This document shows positions 11,556-23,648 of a DNA stretch of 64,000 nt, one piece after another. The first letter of the stretch is position 1. Each line of letters begins with the position of its first letter. The position numbers and the translations under genes are program-made. The DNA is taken from positions 631,532 through 695,531 of the forward strand of contig NW_019775602.1 of assembly GCF_001039355.2 (NCBI RefSeq), given 5' to 3'. Below the pieces are notes generated by a model. It was given only the letters and a program-made list of their open reading frames with translations, ran no database searches and was not told the DNA's origin. This DNA comes from Lingula anatina (Eukaryota; Brachiopoda; Lingulata; Lingulida; Lingulidae).

Positions 11556-12553
11556 AGTTGTATTTGTGCAAATATATACAATAAAAGTATATATCGAACA
11601 CAGTTTTTACCTGAGTATCAGTGCAGTAAAACACTGTGGACAGCTCAGTAGTGGTTTTAATTTTAATGCAGATCAAATTATTTATCATAACTAATATCAT
11701 TACATGAGTCTGATTGTTGGGCAAATAAATTGCGTTTCAGTACATAATATAATCATTAATAAACTAAATAAAGTTAGCTTGATTCACCGGATCTTTGACT
11801 TTCTTTTTGTCAGCCATAGATGTATATTAAAAAAATAAAACCTTTCTTATTTGTCTTAATGCTTTTTTAAGTTTGTAACAGATGTATTGCGAGTAGTCCA
11901 CGTTTGGACAGTATGTGAAAAGAATAATTCATGGCTAAAATAATTAGGTGGAAGAACTGTTGTCATGAAATTGTCATCATTTTCACATTAAAATAATCGA
12001 GAAGAAATCCCCTGAATTTTTTATTACTAAAACAATAACAATGCGCAAACAATTACATCTGACGTATAAGTTTTTTATCTTTGCGTAAATTTTTTGCCCT
12101 CCGCCGCCCCCCCCCCCCCCCCCCCCCCCCAGCAGACCTTGGCAACACGGGCAAAGTCCAGCTAGGTGTACGATGCCAATACTTTAAAAACGTTATGTTA
12201 TGATGGACAAATTTCTTTTTTTGAAATTGGTAAAATTCTGCATCAGCTAACATTTTGGATCTTTGCTTTGGTTAACAATAATCGTAAATTACATTGTCCT
12301 TTTTTACGGCACAGAAGTTTTTTTTTCCATAGACATGATGTACGTCTGTCGTACTGTAATCTGTTCCATTTTTTTATAAGAGGACCTTGCACAGAAATCT
12401 GGGATGACAAAATTCTGTTTGCTCTACCGTTGCCAACTGGAATAATGATTTATGGACTGCATAAGGGAAAATAAATATATAAACGAAAACTAAAAGTTCC
12501 TTTGACATTTCCATAAAAGGGTAGGAGCAGTAAGGAAGGAGTCATCTCAACCA
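11556..12553. other. Convergent 3' region between TIMELESS and inositol synthase
   Basis: Contains the 3' UTRs of both convergent genes. An AATAAA lies at 11580-11585, 25 bases after the TIMELESS stop. A run of 24 C at 12107-12130 is a likely sequencing weak spot. No further gene is seen. Confidence 0.6.
11580..11585 (+). terminator. Polyadenylation signal AATAAA of TIMELESS
   Basis: A canonical AATAAA 25 bases after the TIMELESS stop codon and the first downstream match. Its short distance would give a very short 3' UTR. A second A-rich candidate lies at about 11719. Confidence 0.55.
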
Positions 12554-14127
12554 TTAGTTGCTCACTTCGCCCTCGCTCTCGCTGCTTCCGTTAACGTGAA
12601 CTGCCATCGTACCATTATTTTGCATAACCTTGGATTTCAAGTCCACCATGCTGGATTGAGCAGTTTTGATGACGTTTCTTTCTGGAATTTTCTCGTGCTT
12701 GTGTTCTAACATCATGTGGTTCTGCGGGGGTAAACCTATACAGGCTCTGGAGTAATAAAACAAAAAGTATTGGTTAATTTGAGATCTATTCAAATCATAT
12801 ATTGAACTCTAGTTATTAGGCATTTTAGTTTATTGAGAAGTCTGTAGTATGCACGTTAACTGTGAAATTACGAATTCACCGTAGGGTTACATGAGGCAGA
12901 TGCTAAGAAAAACGTCTTTCCAAGTCTCATGTAAATGTGTTTACATTGATCATACACCGAGGCCTATCAGAAAGCTTGTTAATTTTCCCTCACGGTGTCT
13001 AATCCAACAATGTGGTAAATTGAATTTACATGAAAGCTGTCGTAAAAAACGGCTTTACTCTGAATGCTTCGTCAAATTTAATGATAACATTCTCAACGAA
13101 AAAGATTTTTGTTACCCCATTTTGGAATTTTAATCGTTTGAGAATAACTTCTTCAGATATGAAAAATAACAACAGAGTGAGCCTTAACACAAACCTGAAG
13201 ATATTCTCTATACACGCCCTCTGCCGGAACAAAGCATTCACCAACGGGGTTCCTCGCGGCACCAAGGGCGCTTTGCATAGGTAACTCAAAATTGACAACA
13301 CCGCGTTGAAATTTTGAAACTCCTGTTCTTCTCTGACCCTAAACTGTATCCTTTGGCACATCTCTGCTAGGATAACGAGATCTAGGATAATTGGCGAGGC
13401 TAGGAGGGAGTCCTCGCACGTGTTGTGGATGGCGATGGTGTTGTGACCTCCCATCATTATTTCCGAGGTATATTCGTCCATAGCTCGCTTGCTGTCGCCA
13501 ACGTATGGGACATATTTTATGACGACCTTTAGAAATGGAAAAAGAATAATTAGCAGTAAATGGAACACGAGCAATAATTATAGTAATAAAATTAATAATG
13601 GTGATGATGATGATGATGATGGTGGTGATGATGATTTTAATAATAAATAATTATAAAAATAAAGACACTGTTTTAATACAATGATTTGATTGACTAGTTG
13701 GTTAATTAACTTTATCACATTTTAATGTTAAAACTCACACAGTGGTCGGGCTTCTCCTCTGGTCCATACAGTATCCCATTGGACGCCACCATGTCATCCA
13801 CAACGTTACTCTTGCTGATTTCTTTAGAGCGGAACTGCAGAGGAGCCGAGAGGTTCCTTCCGTCGTTGTTGCCAAGGTGGTTATAGCTAACGATTGAAGT
13901 GGGCTTGATACCGGCGCTGACGAGGAAATCGACCAGCACGGATTTGAGTTTGGTTTGCCCAGATTTGAAATCGTCGCCGGCTATGTAGACGCGCTCCCTC
14001 TCCGCGAGGTCAATGACTCCTGGGACAAAGGTGTTTTGAGGAGAGCCGTTGATGTAGCAACACTGGGTGAGAAATAATGATAAAGCATGTTGGAATAAAA
14101 ATGTTTCAACGAAAGCTCTTAAGTGGC

Positions 14128-14176
<49 letters not shown>

Positions 14177-15874
14177 GTCACTGCCTCAAGAAAGATGGGG
14201 ATTTTCATTTTACTTTCTAAAATCGAGACCAGTCAGGACATTGATTAACTCAAACATTTTTTTCGTCAAATGAAATGTCTACAATCCATTGTTATGGGAT
14301 AACATTTTCCCGCATGATATTCATCACCTACCCCTTCAAGTATACTGGCGACGGCAAAAATAGTCGACGGGGAAATTTCTGCAGCACCTCTTTCAATAGA
14401 TTTGATTAAATTATCTCCTGTGTCATTAAGCCCGGGACAAACATCGCAAAAGCGTTCCGTGTTGGCCGTCCACAATACGATCACTTTGTCCAAGTTGGAC
14501 GTGACTTTAAAATCTCTGAAGAATAAAATTATACATGTGTAGGGAGGTCTTTTTTTATATCGTTTCACCTTCATGTTTATTCTCGCCGCGCGATCCGCGC
14601 GAACTACTCAAGTATTGGCGAACGGACAATGGTGGAAACGTTGCTAACTGTTTTGATTATTATAATCTGCATCAAAAAGTATGTCAAAAGAAAGAAGAAA
14701 CAGATAACATGAAAAACAGTTTCAGAAATATTCAAGATTATAGAAAGACTCATAATTTCCAACTAGAAGAAAGCTTCGTGAAAAAGCCATTGTGCGCGCA
14801 AAGGTTAAATTGTTGTCTTTCACACATGGTGTCATCAAATGTTTTAAAATTATAAATACCTTATATCTCTACGGATCTTTTCCAGGTGCTCAGCCTTGTC
14901 ATACCCAGGGAGCACATTATCCGCTCTGTCAGCCTGGTTCGCTGCGATAAAATCTGGATAGTATAGAGATGGTCTGGGTCTCAGCCGCTCCATGTGGGGT
15001 TTCAACTGAACTTGGAGGTCGTAATCCAATACCTTTGCCCTTTCCATCGAATCAGCGAGATTCTCGGAGGAGATGTCCCATCCGTCTATGACCAGGTCAT
15101 CAGGGCGAACCATCGGTAAGAGATCATGGAAAGGGACATAAATGTCCCCATCTGGACCAGAACCGAGGCAGATGGTGCTCGCTTGAGTGATGGACCTTCA
15201 ACACATTTTAAATGCCAAATATGAGTGGAAGTAAAACTGGGTTCTCATACCTAGATCGATCTAACAGGATCGATCCATCTCCAAGGAGTTTCTTGCTAAA
15301 TTGCTTTTAGCTTAAGCGTTTTAGATGTTTGGCACGCCTACTGAAGCTGCTAAACGATAATTAATTACCCCGTAGCAGTTTGATTAGCGTGACAGACATC
15401 TAAGCCGCTTAAGTTGATTGCAATTTATCGAGAATCCCCTCGGAGATAGATCGATCCACAGTTAGTACGACAGGGTCTGGGAATGGTCCCTAATAATCAA
15501 TCTATGATTTTATTTAAAACTACCAGTTGCAATATTTTTTAATATATAAAGCTATAATAGCACACGACTTTACCGACCCGTAATAATTGGCGTGTCTGGT
15601 GCCATCTTTGGTCCGCCATGACAGACCGAGTTTATTGGCCAGCGTGGCGGCTGTCACCGTAGATCCGTTATTTCCTCCCCAGCCTACTAGCATCATACCG
15701 ACCCGGGGTACCTGTGCAACCAGAAAAAATAGGATTGAGTTTCATCTATTTATTATTATTTTTTTTTTTACTAAATTAAGATATATAATGGAAAGGAGTT
15801 CATTCTTTTTTTCTAGATTTTGTTGGTGCCCTAAAATGAAGTGTAATCAGTAGGAGTCTTTTTCTCTTGTTGTT

Positions 15875-15920
<46 letters not shown>

Positions 15921-18215
15921 TAAAAACATTTTTTTTTTCGGGGTCGCGGGCCCGGGGTTGGGGGGTTGGGTTTTTTTTTCTGTCGTTTTTTGAAAACAAA
16001 TTTTTTGGGGGTTTTCAACATTTTTTTCGCTTTTTTTTTTCACCTTTTTCCNTCTTAGTCGTTATTGACTGTTACTAGTATTACTACACTTAAAGTGTGA
16101 TTTAGCGAAGTCAGAATGTTAATTTCCTATTTCATGCTCAGTTGGGCTTTGAGAAATTGGACCAAGAGAGCAATAAAGATTGCTGGGATAATGAATAGAA
16201 GCTGTAGGCGCCGCCGGCCGCTAGAGAGGAGAAGAAGAGTGGAGATAGTGAGAGACCTGGGAAATGGGCATGTAGTGGTAGGTATACGCGTGGTGCTGAA
16301 ATCAGGAAAAGCGTAACTGTTTGATTTGAAGTATCACGATTTTGTTTTGATGTAGGCGCACACTGGAATGTACCAATATTCACACTCTAGATATAAGATA
16401 TGTTACAATGCATTTTGTGTAAATACTGTGAAGGGAATTATGCTGCGAAGATCGAGAGAAATATCCATTTTTTTCAGGTCCTGGTCAGATATAACCGACC
16501 AAGTGGTAATCAGGCTACACCAATGTTGGACCTTGAATAATATGGACGCTTTGTGTTCTGGATTTTCCTCGTGTTACTACCGGGAATGCTGTAAATGATC
16601 TAAATGACAAAGAGACACGCTAAGCAGAATGACAAATCGTTTCTGTTGAACAGGCAGAAACATTTTCTGTTTCGTGTACAGCATGAGGGAGGAATGAAGG
16701 GAACCAAAGGAAAGCACGGATGACAAAAACAGAGCAATGCGCGTGAGCTGGTCAACATGAGTCGTTGTAGTCAACATGAGGCGTTGTAGTCAACTTTAGG
16801 CGTTGCCAACACTGGGCGTCGCTCCCAGGGCACACACTTACAGAGTAATAGAAAAGATAGTGTTACGTGTATCGTGCTAGCAACCTCACACACGTTTTGG
16901 CAGATGCACGGGGAAATATCGAGAGCATGGTACATAAGAAACTCTCACTATAATGCAATAATAATGAATGGAAGTGAAAGCAAAGGAAAAAAGATGATTT
17001 TCAAAGATTCGTCGTATTGCTTTAATCGTAAAGCATTGTGCTGATGCTTAGCTGTGACATTGGAGAAAATGAATTTCCGGTACTTTTATGTACCAAGTAT
17101 TTAAATGGATGTATATATTGTACATTTTATATTCAACACTGATTGCTTTGATTTTTTAATAATAAAATTATAATGGTGGTATAAATGATAAATGCCGTTT
17201 TTGTTTTTGACGGTCTTTTCTGCAACAAAATCATTTTCCAACGGGAAATCAACTCGGCACTCGTAAGTGGCAGTGAAAATTTAGAGTTTAGAGTGCAAAT
17301 TTACGATTTTGAAGGTTTAAGCATTTAGCAATAAACGCTAACGGCATCTCAAACCTTTTCCACTTTGCTTTGAGTGCGACCGAACGCACGCGAAAGTTTA
17401 TCACCCCTAGCTGCTCGAGGAGGAGTGTCATTCAGTATACTGATTGCTTTCCGCCAGAGTCCCCGCTGAGTTGGATCGATCTATATAGAACGATACTTTT
17501 ATTGGGAATGCGCCCTAAGAAATCTAACTGAAAACAGCAACTTTGTCAAAAAATTTGAAGTAAATTTTGTCAGATAAATTTAAAATGCGGCTTGTCCGTA
17601 TTTCTACTCTTAAAATGTGGATACCTGAATGAAAATCTGTATTTCGAAATCATTAATGATCGAGAACTGGAGAAAACAATCGACTAAACAATAGATATCA
17701 TCATGTTCAAAGTCTGCGGGGAAGGGTGGGGTGATTTTTTTTCTTCATAAAGTATAAGCCTTCCTATTTCCCAGTCCACCAAAAGTATCTTACTTTTAAT
17801 TCAGTTAGCGTCAAGATGAGTCACACTACATACAAGGGGTGCAAATTACTTGCTTGCATGTCTAGTAGGCCTGTTGTAGGGCTTTAACAGCTCCCTCAAT
17901 CGATTTTTGTCTTGCCCTGCGGCTCTGGTATTAAGTACCAAATCAGATATAAACACGTGAACAATGCGGTTTATAATTGTTTGTGGCGTTTTTATACGTA
18001 ATTGTGTGAACCATTTCAGTCCACTGGTTTTTCTTAGTAATGTTTAAATTCAGACCCACCTTTCTTTCCACCCTGAATGTGTATCTCGTTTTCTTTGGTG
18101 TAGCGACCAGTTTCCCGTTTTCCTTTCTGACCTCAGTCGTCTCGTAATCATATTGGCTTTCGATGAAATCGTCAGTGTACCGGACATTGGGGCTTTCTAC
18201 TTGAATGGAAGTCAT
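12554..18215 (-). CDS. ISYNA1: Inositol-3-phosphate synthase, complete (7 exons, 552 aa)
   Basis: This cytosolic NAD-dependent enzyme converts glucose 6-phosphate to inositol 3-phosphate, the committed step of inositol synthesis. Exons in coding order: 18215-18060, 15711-15578, 15195-14860, 14515-14332, 14062-13739, 13526-13195, 12746-12554. They total 1659 bases in one frame. Conserved blocks appear in order: [14 protein letters not shown] at the N-terminus, the nucleotide-binding [88 protein letters not shown] and [10 protein letters not shown]. The start was set at MTSIQVESP (ATG 18215-18213) by family length; the frame is open further upstream. The length matches the human enzyme (about 558 aa). 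The exon 2 donor reads GTCGGT, chosen because it restores the frame. Intron 1 is about 2.3 kb. No broken motif is seen. Confidence 0.95.
13601..13632. repeat. GAT/GGT trinucleotide repeat in an inositol synthase intron
   Basis: Imperfect GATGATGAT and GGTGGTGAT units lie in the intron between the exons at 13739-14062 and 13195-13526. Confidence 0.7.
14131..14174. repeat. (TC)n microsatellite
   Basis: A 44-base pure TC repeat in the inositol synthase intron 14063-14331. Confidence 0.95.
15236..15490. mobile_element. GATCGATC palindromic MITE, copy 1
   Basis: Begins ACTGGGTTCTCATACC and ends GTCTGGGAATGGTCCC, inverted versions of each other. It contains GATCGATC near both ends and a central inverted pair around CTACTGAAGCTGCTAAAC. 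It lies in the inositol synthase intron 15196-15577 and matches 47731-47969 closely. Confidence 0.7.
15881..16052. other. Low-quality sequence next to a single-N join
   Basis: A T run of over 35 bases is followed by homopolymer-rich text (runs of T and G) up to the N at 16052. This looks like the tail of a poor read past a homopolymer, not genomic structure. It lies in intron 1 of inositol synthase, so no coding sequence is affected. Confidence 0.6.
17440..17518. mobile_element. GATCGATC MITE, partial copy
   Basis: Carries only one end of the family: GAGTTGGATCGATCTA, then ATTGGGAATGCGCCCTAAG. The rest of the element is not recognisable. It lies in intron 1 of inositol synthase. Confidence 0.4.
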
Positions 18216-18664
18216 ACTGGGTCTGGTTAAGACTTTTTCTTCTCCTTGAAACAAAACGCTGTAAGTGCAAAGCGAGTTTATGGAATGCAACATTTCATCA
18301 GGACGACCATACGAGTAAATGACCAAAGTCTCACGTCCAATAATTGCCATATGGCTAAATAGGGTTTTGCCATAGGCCCTAGTCATACTGTACTATTCTT
18401 ACACTTTCCATACACATAAATTTTCAGGTTACTGCTTCTTGCCATTATTCCAATTATTGAACAAAGAAAAAGTGAAGTGTAATTTTATTTTCTTCTTTGG
18501 TTTATAAATATATTCTCTATCTATCACATGACAAGTTACACTGGTTGGTCATAGTGCGGCTCTTTAACTGCAGCTTTTAAATGTAGCCTACAGCATCGAC
18601 ACAATTATGAATTCTTAAAGGCGATTCGATTTTGATAACATATTGTAATGTTTCTGTTTAGACT

Positions 18665-18812
<148 letters not shown>

Positions 18813-21273
18813 CTTTCCTTTCATTATGTATCATCATGATACATAATTAATAGTGTAATTAATAGTGTAATTAACATACACTATTAGTGTATGTTAATGT
18901 TTTACTGAACGATAACGAAATAAACATTCGCATTCATAAACTATCTAACATATACACACCAATGACAAACAACATGCATTTCATGAGGCACACTAGTAAG
19001 CAAATAAAAACAAAGAAAAGCATGCAAGCACAGGTGCACGCAGCTGCAGGTGAATCAAACTTCAAATAACATAGACACGTAGGGACTACCAAGTGTCCAT
19101 GTACACTGTCATAGTGTGTCATAGTGTTAGTTTACCGACCCAATTTGAAAAGGTCAATTACAAATTAAACGTTCACAACAGGACAGACAGAAATACAGGG
19201 ATATGATAATGAAATTGTTCGACATAAACCACAAATGTGAACAACATAAATGTGTCAGATCTACCTTTGCTGCCCACCTTTCAAATTCGCTTAATTACTT
19301 CTGCCTCATAATATTGATAATTCAAGTAACATTCAAAGATTAGCCTTGGGTAATATATATGCACTAGCACTGTTAGTTATCGTGACATTAGCAGCTACTA
19401 TATCCATCAAACGTGGACCTAAACTGACCTTTATGGAATAAACAGCCGAGGTCGATGAAGCTGTTTGGTGGGTTTTTGCCAGTGCAAGCTGCCTTCAAGG
19501 TGAAGAAATATGCAGTATCTTTCTTAACAGCGACTGTCAGCACATAAAAACGTGTACCTGTGGTTGCGTACCTATTTCATTTGCCGGTTGCGCGTCTCTG
19601 TTTTGCGCATCAGCTGATTTACGTGTCATGTTGCAGGCGCAGCGTGTTCCGGGCGCCCGCGTCATTTGTGAATGAATCGCATAAATTGCTAACTAACCAC
19701 ATCCGGGTTAAGCCTTTTCATTGATCTTTTTCTTGGCTTGCAAGGTTTAAATGTAAGCGGGAAATGAAGATGTTTTGCCACAAACACTAACACGGTTTTA
19801 ATTCAAAATCCCATTACGCATACAAGTAGGCATGGTACTAGCAAGTATGATAATCTGCTAACTCAGTTTTAGCTTTCGTCTGCCATGCCAGTATTCGATG
19901 TGGGCAGTTTGTAAACATAATGGATATGTACATAGCTTATGTATGTTATTGTTGGTACGAGCATATTCTTGAGTATGAATGATGTCAGGTAGATTTTCTT
20001 ATAAACAATAATATGTGAAGGATGAGTGACAGATTGAATAGCAAGCAAAATAGATAAATAAGAAGATATGGACAACATTCTGGCGCTTGATAAAGGATTA
20101 GCTTTTAAATGGACCAATTTGGAACTCTATTTCGGTCCAAACACGGTAATTGTCAGTCCAGACTCATGCGCTCCTACTATTGAATTGTTTTTAACATTTT
20201 ATTGGTGTCAAACACTTCAAATGTCAGTATTTGAAATTGTGATATTCCTATAATAAATCATAGCATCATACTTAAATTAATTATGTATAATTGTGTTATG
20301 ACGTATGCGGCAACTAGTTTTAGTAGCGTTCGAGGCTATAATTGCGTTGCGTTTGCTTAGGCATCGAGTTGGCAGGTGGGCAAATAGCGATTGATCTCTA
20401 TGCTAGCGTGACAACGTAATTTCTGATGCTTTCGGGTTATATGCCTCAATTGTGTTAGTTGCACTAGTTTGAGTACAAAGTACAATCTTTCATTCCCTTC
20501 TTTCATTCCATTGCTACATTTTGGACAGAAACTACAATCTTACCCGTGGGTCCTGACATGGCTGATACGGTCACTAGATGCTGAGAATTACGAATATTTC
20601 AGCTTCAGGCACCTAGCTAGTACAGAGGACGCTATCATAAATCCTTGGAAGTTGGAATCAAGAGTCAGATTTAGGAGCAAAATCACCATTCACGTGGCCA
20701 AGAGCCATAATAATTATAGTAAAGAATAGTTCTGTTCCATTATCCTATGTAAAGCCATTTATATGTCTGTACTGCAGTACCGCCATGTGCAAAATCTATT
20801 TCTATCTTACATTTTAATGGGTTTACTTAACAGGTTCATGAAAAAATATCATCTCAACTTAAGGTTCCGTGAACTGAGTCTGCAATGTAAAGAAACATTT
20901 TATATAGAAGAATTTTTCTTCACAAACAGAAAGGGCGTTGTTTCCATTTTTATCCTTTCTTTTTTGTACTTGCATGTCTAATATTGCATGTTGTCCACAG
21001 CGCTTACAAAAGACCTAAAGATTCCTGAATTTAAGTTCAGAAAATCTTTTGCAACTATTGACAGTAACAATATTCTTATAAATGCCATGATTTGGCAGTT
21101 GGCATAGCAAATACTGTGCACGTATGAATAAACTGAATGACCTGACAGGCAGCATTAGCAAATTACTTAGTATTGCATTATCGATAAGAGCAACATCAAA
21201 ATTATAACTGTTGCAACTTTAACTCAATGCTAAATTGTGTTCGTCATACTGTGTCAATCGTTTGCCTGGGATG

Positions 21274-21546
21274 TTAAATGAGAAATATGTGGGCTGCAGT
21301 CGTTGAATGCTTACAACTGGGAATTTGCAGGCCAGTACATAGTTGCTGAACTACTTGGTTTTGAAGAAAAGCAGTGATTCTGCGCGCGCGATGTGGGGGT
21401 GCGTATTCGTCTTGGTACACAATGTTGTTCTTGAAGATGGTTCTTGCAAAGGGAAGCATTGTTTGCTGTAGAATGTCTCTGTGGGGATCTTGGTTGAGGT
21501 TGCTTTCTAGAAAAACCAACTGGTTCTGGGCACCGTTTTGTGGCAA
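21274..21546 (-). pseudogene. Tc1/mariner transposase fragment
   Basis: On the minus strand the frame holds DEYAPPHRARRITAFLQ, close to the second catalytic aspartate region of Tc1-like transposases (typically D-N-A-P-P-H). A one-base shift then gives MYWPANSQL followed by a stop, matching the usual WPA-S-P-D-L region. The N-terminal part and terminal repeats were not found. This is a dead remnant. Confidence 0.65.
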
Positions 21547-22376
21547 AAAATTGATTTCATGTGCATCTTTAAGTGATCAGCATTGCTTCAAACAAAGCAT
21601 TTTGTCAGTGAAATTCTATATACGAACATACAGTGTGTTCTTCAAATATGTGATGTCCCAGACTCTATGTGGCTATTGTTGCTTCATTTAAACTAATGTA
21701 AAATTTGCTTTTTCAAAGGCTCCTGTCAGAGGCTGCAGATAATACATCTATGTCAAATCTCATATTACTTCATGCATTTTTCATGCTCGAAATTTACAAA
21801 TTCGTTGATCTCATGCTTAATTTGATTAATTTTGTTTCCGTGACATAAATTTTCTTTTAGATTATTTATTGGAATGGCTGTGCGAAATAAATGTATCCCA
21901 CAAATACGGCATTCTATGCAATAAATCAACGCTCTCTGCGTTCACAAGTGCTAAGCATCATTAAAAGTGACTTGGTTTCAAAAAGTGTTCATCAAAATAA
22001 ATGGCGGCTTGAAATATGTAGAGCGGTATATTTCGGCTATTATACCTTCATTTCAACCAATGTAATAAATTTTGTGAGGCTGCTCGGATGGCTGCGGATA
22101 ATATGTTTATGTCAAATTTATTATAAATTATTTTTTTCATGCTGACGAAGTTTTCAAAAAGTTTTGGAAATCGTTCCTGTTTGAGTTTATTAGTTATGCA
22201 CAGTGTTTTGCATGCCCTGTGCCGAATTGATCAGTGATGAATACATTATACTATATCTAAGGGGTCAAGTATGTTAAGTATTTTAAATCTTTGAGACCCA
22301 AAGGACCTCGCGTTATTGTGAACTTCTCAGCTTGCAGCATCATTTTGAATTTTTTACCGTTTCTAACCGTTTCTAA

Positions 22377-22377
<1 letters not shown>

Positions 22378-22412
<35 letters not shown>

Positions 22413-22428
22413 GCACACACACACACAC
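22378..22428. repeat. (TC)n(AC)n microsatellite
   Basis: A short TC tract runs directly into an AC tract with a single interrupting G. Confidence 0.9.
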
Positions 22429-23648
22429 CAAATAGGATACATTTAGCTTTGGTTGTCCGCAGAAGTACCTTAAAATAAATTATACGAATATAAATAAATC
22501 AATAAATAAATCAATCAATCAATAAATAAATAAATAAACGTTTCACAAAAGCATCAGATATCGTTTACACTACGATGTCACGTACGTGCGTGTGATAAAA
22601 CGCAGTTCACCCTGACCGTTATAGAAAGTGTGCACATGGCAATGTAAAAATAACTAATTGGCCGAATAAGGAAAGGAAACGATTGAGCGAAAAATGCTAC
22701 AGGTGAGACCGTTGACATCGGTGGCTATTTGTGTTCCAGCTTTTCTCGGTTGATACAAGGGTCCTGGACCTAGCATTGCAAATTGTACGGTGCTTTAGTT
22801 GTGAGTGACGATGATTTGTCATATACTATATTTTTGGCATTTCCCCATTTCCACTTCTATGATGGCAGTGAATGAGCTAAAATAACTAATGTGCAAACAA
22901 GTTTTATTTCATTTTAACTAATATGCTATTAAATGGATGTAGGCCTACTACATTATACGATTCACGAACTGTACTCGTATATCGGCTAACTAGACTAGTG
23001 GTACTACAGCTCACTGCATCATTGTTGAAGTAGGCATACTGATCAATGTTAAAGCGAGTGCAAAGTAACATTTTCAACATTTATTTTAATTGACATACCT
23101 ACGTAGGAGCCCACGCATATTTAATGAAGGCTTTAAAAGTACAGTCTCCAAGACCTTTGGCCATTCTTACGTGACCTGGGTCAGGTTAGGGTCTAAAGCG
23201 GGTTGACTTACTCGCGGTAAGGTCAGGGGGTTGAGCGAAAGAGCCGCGATATTTAGTGCGTATAGGGGCCTAATATATAGAATAGTGGGGAAACCTACAA
23301 ATATGGTATTGTCATCAAGTATAGCCTACTGCACTTTTGGGACAAAAGTCGTGGATCATGTTAATTTAATTTGATTTAATTTAATTTAATATAATTTTTG
23401 ACAAGTAGGCCCTATTCAAGCACTTTCAAGCTTTATGTGTCCTTTATTTGATATATGCTGGTTGTACACGTAGGCCCTATCTTGTACAGTGGGGTCTATT
23501 CGCTAGCTCTTCATCTTTGTGACCTATTTGTTATCAGTCAAACATAGGCCTATGTTTTTCCCGTGCAGAATACCAACAGGCGTCAAAATTCACTAAAATA
23601 TAGTATAGGGATCCGATCGAAAGTAGGCGTATTATACAGGTAAACAAT

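Noticed and set aside
12891-13284. Plus-strand open frames at 12891-13133 and 13030-13284
   Set aside because: They are antisense to an inositol synthase exon and its intron and show no domain.
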